Shown: one piece after another, positions 8,637-15,625 of the stretch
Layout of the letters: every line of letters starts with the position of its first letter
Position numbering within the stretch: position 1 is the stretch's first letter
Assembly (NCBI RefSeq): GCF_003254745.1
Contig: NZ_QKXH01000001.1
Coordinates: forward strand, 496,001 to 560,000
Source of the DNA: Flavobacterium aquariorum
Lineage (GTDB): Bacteria > Bacteroidota > Bacteroidia > Flavobacteriales > Flavobacteriaceae
Length of the DNA stretch: 64,000 nucleotides
Direction: 5' to 3'
Notes under the pieces: generated by a model
Seen by the model: only the letters and a program-made list of their open reading frames with translations
What the model was told of the DNA's origin: nothing
Database searches by the model: none
Position numbers and translations under genes: made by a program

Positions 8637-9413
8637 ATGAAAGTACACATCATAGGCGGCGGAAACCTTGGGGCTTCTATCGCAATAGGAATAGCAAAAT
8701 TTACTACAAATAATCAGGTAACAGTAACCAGACGCAATCTTGCACCTATTTCACATTTAAAAGAATTAGGTATCCAAATCACTACAGATAATACAAGCAA
8801 TATTCAGGAAGCAGATGTTGTTATTCTGACCATAAAACCGTATCAAGTAGATACTGTTTTGGCTGAGATATTGCCTGCTATTTCAAACAAAGTAATTGCT
8901 TCAGCAGTAAGCGGATTATCGATTGAAAATTTACAAAATAAAATAGGAGGCGACCATAGTGCAATTCGTATTATGCCTAATATCGCTGCTCAATTTGGTG
9001 CGTCTGCCACTTGCATCGCTTTTCATGAAAAAAACAAAGAGAAAGCTCAAGCAACGGTTGCTCTTTTTCAAGCATTGGGCACTGCTCCTATAATTGATGA
9101 AAAATTAATGGATGCTGCAACTGTTCTTGCCGCGAGTGGAACGGCTTTTGCCTTGCGTTATATTCGTGCATCGATGCAGGCGGGAATCGAGATAGGTTTT
9201 GACTGGCAAACTGCTTTAGCCATTTCGGCACAAACCGTAAAAGGGGCAGCCGAAATGCTACTTGAAGAAAAAGGACATCCAGAGCAATTGATCGACCGTG
9301 TAACTACGCCACAAGGTTGTACGATTGCAGGGTTAAACGAAATGGAATTACACGGTTTTAGTTCCTCTTTAATCAAAGGAATCAAAACCTCACTAAAACA
9401 AATTAAGGGATAA
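8637..9413 (+). CDS. proC: Pyrroline-5-carboxylate reductase
   Basis: A 258-residue NAD(P)H-dependent reductase of the ProC family, last step of proline synthesis (1-pyrroline-5-carboxylate to L-proline). The Rossmann dinucleotide loop is MKVHIIGGGNLGASIAIGI, followed by VTRRN as NADP-phosphate-binding region. The C-terminal helical domain has the family motifs AASGTAFALRYI and the TTPQGCTIAGLNEMELHGF signature (residues about 222-240; the usual form is TSPGGTT). Monocistronic, ending in an unusually long hairpin (9431-9491). Confidence 0.94.
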   Translation: MKVHIIGGGNLGASIAIGIAKFTTNNQVTVTRRNLAPISHLKELGIQITTDNTSNIQEADVVILTIKPYQVDTVLAEILPAISNKVIASAVSGLSIENLQNKIGGDHSAIRIMPNIAAQFGASATCIAFHEKNKEKAQATVALFQALGTAPIIDEKLMDAATVLAASGTAFALRYIRASMQAGIEIGFDWQTALAISAQTVKGAAEMLLEEKGHPEQLIDRVTTPQGCTIAGLNEMELHGFSSSLIKGIKTSLKQIKG

Positions 9414-9430
9414 AAATCACTTGGGCGTGC

Positions 9431-9491
9431 CATCATAAAAAAAAGGGACCAACTCATCTTGCTGGTGAGTCGGCCCCTTTTTTTTATGATG
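9431..9491. terminator. Very long bidirectional hairpin terminator
   Basis: A 26-bp stem (9431-9456 with 9466-9491) that pairs along its whole length, with two G-U wobbles as the only non-Watson-Crick positions when read as plus-strand RNA, and a 9-nt loop. The A8/T8 tracts inside the stem give U-runs on both strands. It separates the convergent proC and thioesterase genes. Confidence 0.88.
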
Positions 9492-9494
9492 TCA

Positions 9495-9545
9495 GGCTGT
9501 CCGCGTTACTTCGGTAACTTGCTTCCATCCTTCACGCGATGCACA
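9495..9545. repeat. Flavobacterial-type intergenic repeat element, copy B
   Basis: It begins with GGCTGTCCGC (9495-9504), has a small hairpin GTTAC-TTCG-GTAAC (9505-9518, a UUCG-type tetraloop) and then GCTTCCATCCTTCACGCG (9521-9538). The CTTCCATC core is shared with copy A at 563-570, and the opposite strand reads GATGGAAG...GCGGACAGCC, matching how I remember intergenic repeats of Flavobacterium. It directly abuts the long terminator. Confidence 0.45.
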
Positions 9546-9578
9546 ACATCATAACGGGTTATAAGGTATTTTTGTCTT

Positions 9579-10088
9579 TTATGTAAATAAAGCTTTTAAT
9601 TCTGTGGCGTCATGAGGATTCATTTTGCCGGCCAATACCAAGCTCAATTGTTTTCTTCTCAAAGCGGCATCATAACGTAGTTTTTCCAATTCAGTTTCGG
9701 GTTCAAGTAGGGGAACTTCTACAGGTCTTCCAGTGTCATCTACGGCCACAAATGTGTAAATCGCCTCGTTAGCCTTAGTCCTGTTTCCAGATTGGCGGTC
9801 TTCTACCCAAACGTCCAGATAAATTTCCATCGAACTTTTAAAAGCTCTAGATACTTTGGCCTCAATAATGACAACGCTACCCAATGGGATGGATTTGTTA
9901 AAAGCCACATGATTTACAGATGCTGTCACACCAATACGACGTGAATGTCTTCCGGCTGCGATACTTGCAGCACGATCCATCCTTGCCAATAATTCTCCCC
10001 CAAATAAGTTATTCAGAGGGTTGGTTTCACTCGGTAAAACCAAATCTGTTAATATCGTCAAGGATTCTGATGGATGTTTAGGTGTCAT
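9579..10088 (-). CDS. Acyl-CoA thioesterase, hotdog fold (YciA/BACH-like)
   Basis: A 169-residue single hotdog-domain protein. The region LVLPSETNPLNNLFGGELLARMDRAASIAAGRHS (residues 16-49) is the typical start of acyl-CoA hydrolases of this family, with the Asn/Asp catalytic positions (N26/N27, D38), and VTASVNHVAFNKSIPLGSVVIIEAKV follows. It hydrolyses acyl-CoA to free fatty acid and CoA in the cytoplasm; chain-length preference cannot be read. It is the last gene of a minus-strand run (holB, DoxX-like, thioesterase) with a 46-bp gap from the DoxX-like gene. Confidence 0.92.
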   Translation of the reverse strand: MTPKHPSESLTILTDLVLPSETNPLNNLFGGELLARMDRAASIAAGRHSRRIGVTASVNHVAFNKSIPLGSVVIIEAKVSRAFKSSMEIYLDVWVEDRQSGNRTKANEAIYTFVAVDDTGRPVEVPLLEPETELEKLRYDAALRRKQLSLVLAGKMNPHDATELKALFT

Positions 10089-10134
10089 GCTTTATATATG
10101 AATATTAGTTTTAATTTAATTTGAAGTTGATTCT

Positions 10135-10518
10135 TTAGTTAAGCCAGTAAACAGCCATTACTGATGGAATGAAATATAATACGATGGTTCTGGCTCCGTC
10201 ATAATCTTTGGCTAAACGTTGTCCAAAAAGCAACATGATGAGAGTGATGCAAGAAAAAATAGCGCCATATAAACCGTAGATTCTTCCACTATTTACTGCG
10301 ATTTCTATTGCACCTACAACGCATAAAATACCGGAAATTAATTCTAGTATCAAAACATTTACTAAAGCCAATGGTACTTGATTACGTAAAGGGGTTTCTG
10401 CAAAATGTTCTTTAAGCCAATCGATATTGTCTTTCCAATTGAATAGTTTATCCTGTGAAGACTGTAAAAAAGTGATAGCTAAAAAAACTAAGATTAAAAT
10501 AGATGCAATATTATTCAT
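10135..10518 (-). CDS. DoxX-like small membrane protein
   Basis: A 127-residue protein with four predicted membrane helices (residues about 4-20, 50-72, 80-98, 108-126). The layout and the motif LQSSQDKLFNWKDNIDWLKEHF resemble the DoxX/DoxD superfamily of small quinone-pathway-associated membrane proteins. No enzymatic activity can be assigned. Only 6 bp separate it from the upstream holB gene, so the two are surely cotranscribed. Confidence 0.75.
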   Translation of the reverse strand: MNNIASILILVFLAITFLQSSQDKLFNWKDNIDWLKEHFAETPLRNQVPLALVNVLILELISGILCVVGAIEIAVNSGRIYGLYGAIFSCITLIMLLFGQRLAKDYDGARTIVLYFIPSVMAVYWLN

Positions 10519-10524
10519 GGGGTT

Positions 10525-11661
10525 TTATTTTTTATGAATTAAACGAGTAAGTTTTATGGATAAATCTGTTAAAATTATTTTGGCATTACCATTGCGTTCT
10601 ATATGATACATCGCATCCGATAACTCTTTAAATATTTCAGTAATGTTATTCCCGTTTACAAAAGGCGCAAAGTTTTCAAGTTTGAATTTCTCGACTTTGG
10701 GTTCAATGTAAACCAGTGTTTTTGCTTCGTAATTCAGCAACAACGCTTGGCGGAACATTTCGATACAGAACTGCAGGAATTTTTTTTGTGTTTCTCTTCC
10801 CAAAGCAGCAATCTGCTCACTCCATTCAATTAAATCTTGTATTGCTGCTGCATTTCCTTTGGCTTTAAACGCAGCCCGCACCCAGGTAACAAACCATTGT
10901 TCAAAAGGCAACGCCGTGTGGTCATCATATAATAGATGCAAGGCTCTGTTATAGTTCCCTTGAGATTGTCGAGCAATTTTCAGAGCTTCTTTAAGTTCTA
11001 TCTGTTCTCTTTTAATAAGTCCATCAGTAATATCTTGTTCACTCAAACTACTAAAATGAGTAATTTGACAACGTGAACGAATGGTTTGAATGATATCTTC
11101 TTCATTTTCAGAGATGAGAATGAAAACTGTTTTTTCTGGTGGTTCTTCAAGTAATTTGAGTAGTTTATTCGAAGCGGCAATGTTCATTTTATCTGCCATC
11201 CAAATAATCATTATTTTGTATCCGCCCTCGTAAGATTTTAAGGAAAGAGATTTTAAAATTTCCTGAGCATCATCCACACGAATTTCCCCCTGTTTGTTCT
11301 GAACCCCTAATTTGGCATACCAATCAAATAATCCCCCATAAGGATTTTCTAAAACAAACTGTCTCCAGTCTACAATAAAATCAATACTTTTTGGTTTTAC
11401 TTTTACCTCTTCGGTAGTAACTGTCGGATAGATAAAATGTAAATCGGGATGTGATAATTTTTGAAATTTAAGGCTGCAGGATTCGTTTAGACCTTCGTTA
11501 CTATTACATAAGATATGATGAGTGTATGAAATTGCCATAGCTAAGGTTCCGCTGCCTTCGGGGCCAATGAATAATTGAGCATGCGGTATTCTGCCTAAAT
11601 TAGCACTTTGAATTAAGTGATTTTTAATATGCCCTTGCCCTAAAATTTTCGAAAATTCCAT
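10525..11661 (-). CDS. holB: DNA polymerase III subunit delta'
   Basis: A 378-residue AAA+ family clamp-loader subunit. It starts MEFSKILGQGHIKNHLIQSANLGRIPHAQLFIGPEGSGTLAMA, with a Walker-A-like loop GPEGSGT at about residues 34-40, then the sensor/SRC region LLKLLEEPPEKTVFIL and TIRSRCQ (residues about 168-200). The usual four-Cys zinc module is incomplete (only the C52/C62-type pair CNSNEGLNESC). The Walker loop lacks the GK(S/T), as expected for a non-hydrolysing delta' subunit. The C-terminal domain joins the clamp-loader collar. It heads the minus-strand operon with the DoxX-like gene 6 bp downstream, and diverges from the adhesin locus. Confidence 0.92.
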   Translation of the reverse strand: MEFSKILGQGHIKNHLIQSANLGRIPHAQLFIGPEGSGTLAMAISYTHHILCNSNEGLNESCSLKFQKLSHPDLHFIYPTVTTEEVKVKPKSIDFIVDWRQFVLENPYGGLFDWYAKLGVQNKQGEIRVDDAQEILKSLSLKSYEGGYKIMIIWMADKMNIAASNKLLKLLEEPPEKTVFILISENEEDIIQTIRSRCQITHFSSLSEQDITDGLIKREQIELKEALKIARQSQGNYNRALHLLYDDHTALPFEQWFVTWVRAAFKAKGNAAAIQDLIEWSEQIAALGRETQKKFLQFCIEMFRQALLLNYEAKTLVYIEPKVEKFKLENFAPFVNGNNITEIFKELSDAMYHIERNGNAKIILTDLSIKLTRLIHKK

Positions 11662-12060
11662 GGAGCAAAGATAGGAGAAAATGATAGTTTCAAAAATTTT
11701 CTATTAGAAAGTTTCTTTTTCGCAGAGTTTTTGTTATATAATTCAAATTAAGAATTCATGTAATTTTCTTTTTCTTTTCAACCTAGGAGTGTTAATAACT
11801 TCTGTATTATTTTTCGCTATTTTCTTTTATGAAGTTTAGTACTACAAATATATAAAAGTAAAAACTGATATAAATTAATGAATTTCAAATAACTGTTATT
11901 TTTTTAAATGAAGTTTATGCCGATAAAATGTCGATTTTACTCGGTGTAAAGCAGTTTTAACGCCCTATTTGTAATTAAAAATATCTGTAATTTTTTTTGC
12001 AGCACTTGCAAATTCAATTTAATTGTATATTTTTGTTTTATTAATTAATAAATCCAAGAT
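11662..12060. other. Divergent intergenic region between holB and the adhesin locus
   Basis: 399 bp of very AT-rich DNA between divergent genes. The only recognisable element is the Bacteroidota promoter at 12006-12035 reading into the adhesin locus. No ORF, hairpin terminator or RNA gene is visible. The long AT-rich leader could carry regulator sites, but none can be read by eye. Confidence 0.5.
12006..12035 (+). promoter_or_regulatory. Bacteroidota sigma-ABfr promoter of the adhesin locus
   Basis: TTG at 12006-12008, a 19-nt spacer, then TATTTTTG at 12028-12035, an exact fit to the Bacteroidota consensus TTG-N17-23-TAnnTTTG. Transcription would start at about 12042, about 20 nt before the ATG at 12061. 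Confidence 0.8.
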
Positions 12061-12507
12061 ATGAAAGGGAAAATTATATTTTTCAGTATTGTTATGTTAG
12101 CATTAACGTCTAAAGGCTTCGCACAAGCAAAACCAAATATGCCAAAAAGTATAGTTAGCACAAGTGCTTCACTACGTACTTATTATGATGATAAGACACT
12201 TAGGGCTATGTCTAAAGGGGAATTGGTGGAATTGTACATTGAGCGAATGAAAGTAATTGTGAAAACATTGCCACATATTGCTTTGGCTACTAAACCAGGG
12301 GTAACTATGACAGATTTAGGTATTCCAGACGATGCCGATAATAGAAAAGCATTGGATTTAGAAACTGAAGCAACACAAACTTACATAGAAATTACTGTTA
12401 ATTTCTTAAGAAAAATGCTTCCTTACGCGGATAAAAATCAACTTGTTACTATGGTTTTGTTCTATGAGCAAACTTTGAAATCACTTCATGAAGTTGAGCA
12501 ACAATAA
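12061..12507 (+). CDS. Small secreted protein of unknown function, head of the sprB locus
   Basis: A 148-residue protein with a clear signal peptide (MKGKIIFFSIVMLALTSKGFAQ, cleavage after AQ). The mature part is about 125 residues, mostly helical by appearance, with segments ALRTYYDDKTLR-like (SLRTYYDDKTLRAMSKGELVEL), VKTLPHIALATKPGVTMTDLGIP and a C-terminal helix YEQTLKSLHEVEQQ. No Cys in the mature protein and no known domain. It follows the strongest promoter of the region and precedes a secreted repetitive protein and the sprC-F genes, so a role in the surface-motility apparatus (chaperone, accessory) is possible, but this is only inference from context. Confidence 0.8.
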   Translation: MKGKIIFFSIVMLALTSKGFAQAKPNMPKSIVSTSASLRTYYDDKTLRAMSKGELVELYIERMKVIVKTLPHIALATKPGVTMTDLGIPDDADNRKALDLETEATQTYIEITVNFLRKMLPYADKNQLVTMVLFYEQTLKSLHEVEQQ

Positions 12508-12629
12508 GAAATAATGTTTTTAGAATAAGATGTTATAATCTTAAGCTAAGTTTGATCTTTTACTCTAAATGAGATAATAAACTCTTGACCTACAGAGATT
12601 ACGAATAATAATTTAATACCCCCAAACCT

Positions 12630-13916
12630 ATGAAAAATATATTTATTATATGGGTTTTCCTTGCAACTGTTTGCAATATAAATGCACAACAAGAGAAAGG
12701 GATAATTGGATCAAGCAATTGGTTGAATAACTGGACTGAATTTAAACCTGGTAAAGCTGATTACGGCGAAGCTACTCAGATTTTGGCTGGTAATATTAGT
12801 GAGAACACCAAACTAGTAAAAAAGGATGTGTACATTATTCAAGGTAATGTATACGTGACTAATAATGCAGTTCTTAGTATTGAACCTGGTACTGTTATTA
12901 TTGGAGACGGTGAATCAAAAGGTACTTTGGTTATTACTAAAGGTGCTCAAATAATTGCAGAAGGTTTAGAGACGGATCCTATTGTTTTTACATCTAATAA
13001 ATCTTTAAAAAAAGCTGGTGATTGGGGAGGTATTGTTATTCTTGGTGATGCTCCGATTAATAAGTTTGGAAATTATTCTTCTGTAAATTTTGATTTAGAC
13101 CCAAGTTTAACTACTTATGGAGGTTCAAATGCTGCAAGTTCTTCAGGTGTTTTGAAGTATGTGCGAATTGAATATGCCGGTAAAAAGGTAAGAGGTTCTT
13201 CAGAGAGTTTTAATGCTCTTTTGCTTGGAGGAATTGGAAATAAAACAATCTTAGAAAATATTATGGTAAGTTATGCCGCTGGTGACTCATTTGAAGTTCT
13301 AGGTGGTGAGCCCGTAATGACTAAAATGGTTTCATATAAATCTAACGGAATAGATTTTAAATTTACTTTAGGAGCTCAGGCTAAAATTGATAATTCATTA
13401 GCGGTTAGGTCTTCTTATTTGACAAGTAGTGCTGGATCCCGTTGTTTGGATGTTTCATCATACACTAAAAAAGAAGAGGTAGACTTTACAAAAAAACAAA
13501 CTTTGGTTACTGCTACAAACTTAACTCTTGCAAATGATAGTGATAATATCGATCAGGATATCAAAGCGGGTTTGGTAAAAGAAGGTGTTTATGTGGCTGA
13601 AAACTGTTCATTGGTTTTAACAAAAAGTGTGATTTCTGGATTTAGCCCAGCAGTTGTATTTGATAATAAAATTGAAATCAACGACAAAAATCTTAAGAAA
13701 ATCAGAATTGAAGATATGTACTTGAATTTCTGTAATGGCAATATCTTTACTGAAGGCTCTACTGAGAATGAAGATTTGGAGAGCTATTATGGCAATAGCG
13801 CATTCTTTATCTTATATTCTAAGACTTCGAACTTAGAAACCTTTAATGATTTTGCAAATCCTAGAAGACCAGACTTTAGGTTGGCACTTTCAAAATTTAC
13901 AGCAGCTACTAAATAA
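12630..13916 (+). CDS. Secreted beta-solenoid-like surface protein
   Basis: A 428-residue protein with signal peptide (cleavage after INAQ at about residue 20). Residues about 60-130 read like a right-handed beta-helix entry: YIIQGNVYVTNNAVLSIEPG, GTLVITKGAQIIAEG, DPIVFTSNK, then GDWGGIVILGDAPINKFG. The latter motif is typical of a Bacteroidota family of outer-surface proteins with repeats of the form VYV-GATLTIEPGTVI-GD. There is no T9SS C-terminal sorting domain and no lipobox, so how it is retained is unclear. It sits 122 bp after the 148-residue gene. A weak -7-like box TAAGTTTG (12547-12554) could give an extra start. A long inverted repeat follows its stop. Confidence 0.8.
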   Translation: MKNIFIIWVFLATVCNINAQQEKGIIGSSNWLNNWTEFKPGKADYGEATQILAGNISENTKLVKKDVYIIQGNVYVTNNAVLSIEPGTVIIGDGESKGTLVITKGAQIIAEGLETDPIVFTSNKSLKKAGDWGGIVILGDAPINKFGNYSSVNFDLDPSLTTYGGSNAASSSGVLKYVRIEYAGKKVRGSSESFNALLLGGIGNKTILENIMVSYAAGDSFEVLGGEPVMTKMVSYKSNGIDFKFTLGAQAKIDNSLAVRSSYLTSSAGSRCLDVSSYTKKEEVDFTKKQTLVTATNLTLANDSDNIDQDIKAGLVKEGVYVAENCSLVLTKSVISGFSPAVVFDNKIEINDKNLKKIRIEDMYLNFCNGNIFTEGSTENEDLESYYGNSAFFILYSKTSNLETFNDFANPRRPDFRLALSKFTAATK

Positions 13917-13934
13917 AAATTTATAATTGTTTTA

Positions 13935-13996
13935 AAATTAATAAAATGAAAGTTGGACCTAGTATTAAGAAGGTTTAGCTTTCATTTTATTAATTT
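13935..13996. terminator. Long AT-rich inverted repeat between the solenoid gene and sprC
   Basis: An 18-bp perfect inverted repeat: 13935-13952 (ends AAAATGAAAG) pairs with 13979-13996 (starts CTTTCATTTT), with a 26-nt loop. It begins 19 bp after the stop of the 428-residue gene. There is no T-run, so it may act as an RNA stabiliser or partial terminator dividing the operon. Confidence 0.5.
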
Positions 13997-14112
13997 AAAA
14001 TAGTTTTACATTCAGTTTAATAAGAATGACCTTAACCTATCATTTGGTTGAGAGTAAAATGATGATTTGCGAATTGCATATGCCCCCTATGAATAGCAAT
14101 AAATATCAACAT

Positions 14113-15624
14113 ATGAAAAGCAAACCTACTACCTTTTTTTCTTCCGGCGCATTTATGTTTTTTTGGATGCTTTTGGTACTTCCTTCAGCCCTATCTTTGT
14201 TTGCCCAAACAACAATTTTACCTCAAAAACTGGGTTATCCTAGAATTTGTGCCAATATACCGAATGTTGATTATCCAAATGGGTATAATAGATATGAAGT
14301 TCCCTTTAAAGTAACTGGGTTTTCTGCAACAGAAAATTTTATAGTCTTACTTTCGAGTGATAACTTTGTGACTATCATTAAACCTAACATTATAACTAAC
14401 GATTCAAGTGTTCCTGCTGATACTCCTACTGATAAAACACTTACTTTTGAAGTTCCGGCAGATTTAATGGGTTCGGATACTTATAAATTAAGGGTGGAAA
14501 GTGCATCGGGTATAAGAAGTGTTGATTTTAAAGCAAGTGATTTACAATCTTCTTTTCCTATTCATTTTTTGTCTTATTCTGGACCATTTTATATCAATAA
14601 TCAGAGTAACTCGGTTAGTTTTTGTATAGGAGGAAGTGTTACCCTCGCTATAGACAATACTACCCCGTCTGTTCCTAAAACATCTCCGTTACAATATCCT
14701 CAATTGAAGTATAAATGGTATAAAGATGGGAATGTTATTCCTAATGAATCTAATAGTACATTGTCTGTTAATCAGACAGGGGATTATTATGTTGAAGTTG
14801 ACTACGGTCCTTGCACAGATTTTAACACACATTCGCAGATAGTTAAAGTATCTGGGGCTTCGGGATCTGGTGCGGTAATTACTTCTAGTTCTGGAAATCC
14901 TTTTTGTGCAAGTTTGGGTCAAACTACATTAACAGTTAATGGCGGAAATTCGTATGTTTGGAGAAAAGATAATGCTATTATTGATGGAGCCACGTCTCAA
15001 ACGTATCAAACAAATTTGTCTGGAGTTTATACTTGTGATGTCGATTTTGGGGGATGTAAGTCAACAGGAACACTAGATTTAAAGGTTTTAAAAACCAATA
15101 GTACTATTTCTGGGGTTGATGTTGATAAAGTTAATAATATTGTGGAAGGAGAAACGCTCAATGCTGCGATAACCTCTGATGCTGCATCTCCGACTTATCA
15201 ATGGTTTTTAAATGATGTAGCAATCTCAGGTGCCGACAAATCTTCTCTAGACATTACAGCTGAAGGGAAATATAAAGGAGTTGTTACCCAGACGACTGGT
15301 TGTATTATTGCTGATGAATTTCCTTTCGAAGTTTCTTTTAAAGTAAATCTAAATGTTCCAAAAATTTCTAATATTGTCACTCCAAATGGTGATGGTGTTA
15401 ATGACACTTGGATTATTCCTGATCAGTATATAAGTGGAACAAATACACATATTGTGATTTTAAGTTCTTTGGGCGAAATTGTTTATCAAACAGATAATTA
15501 TGACAATTATAATGGCTGGCCACAAACAGCTATAGAGTTCAATAATTTCAATCCCGTTTATTATTATATAATTACTCCAACTGGCGGATCTGCCAAAAAG
15601 GGTTCGATAACTCTTCTGAAATAA
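14113..15624 (+). CDS. sprC: T9SS type-B-sorted Ig-like surface protein, SprC-like
   Basis: A 503-residue exported protein. A long hydrophobic signal (MFFWMLLVLPSALSLFAQ) follows a basic n-region, then a beta-rich domain and three Ig/PKD-like modules recognisable by YKWYKDGNVIPNES, YVWRKDNAIIDGATSQTY and YQWFLNDVAISGADKSS. The last 90 residues form a gliding-motility/type-B T9SS sorting domain: IVTPNGDGVNDTWIIPDQY, then ILSSLGEIVYQTDNYDNYNGW and the closing strands ending in LLK. Such proteins cross the outer membrane through the type IX system. The frame is open from 14026, but the ATG at 14113 is best placed before the signal peptide. The sprD-like gene begins 1 nt after the stop. The symbol follows gene order in F. 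johnsoniae, from memory. Confidence 0.72.
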   Translation: MKSKPTTFFSSGAFMFFWMLLVLPSALSLFAQTTILPQKLGYPRICANIPNVDYPNGYNRYEVPFKVTGFSATENFIVLLSSDNFVTIIKPNIITNDSSVPADTPTDKTLTFEVPADLMGSDTYKLRVESASGIRSVDFKASDLQSSFPIHFLSYSGPFYINNQSNSVSFCIGGSVTLAIDNTTPSVPKTSPLQYPQLKYKWYKDGNVIPNESNSTLSVNQTGDYYVEVDYGPCTDFNTHSQIVKVSGASGSGAVITSSSGNPFCASLGQTTLTVNGGNSYVWRKDNAIIDGATSQTYQTNLSGVYTCDVDFGGCKSTGTLDLKVLKTNSTISGVDVDKVNNIVEGETLNAAITSDAASPTYQWFLNDVAISGADKSSLDITAEGKYKGVVTQTTGCIIADEFPFEVSFKVNLNVPKISNIVTPNGDGVNDTWIIPDQYISGTNTHIVILSSLGEIVYQTDNYDNYNGWPQTAIEFNNFNPVYYYIITPTGGSAKKGSITLLK

Positions 15625-15625
15625 T

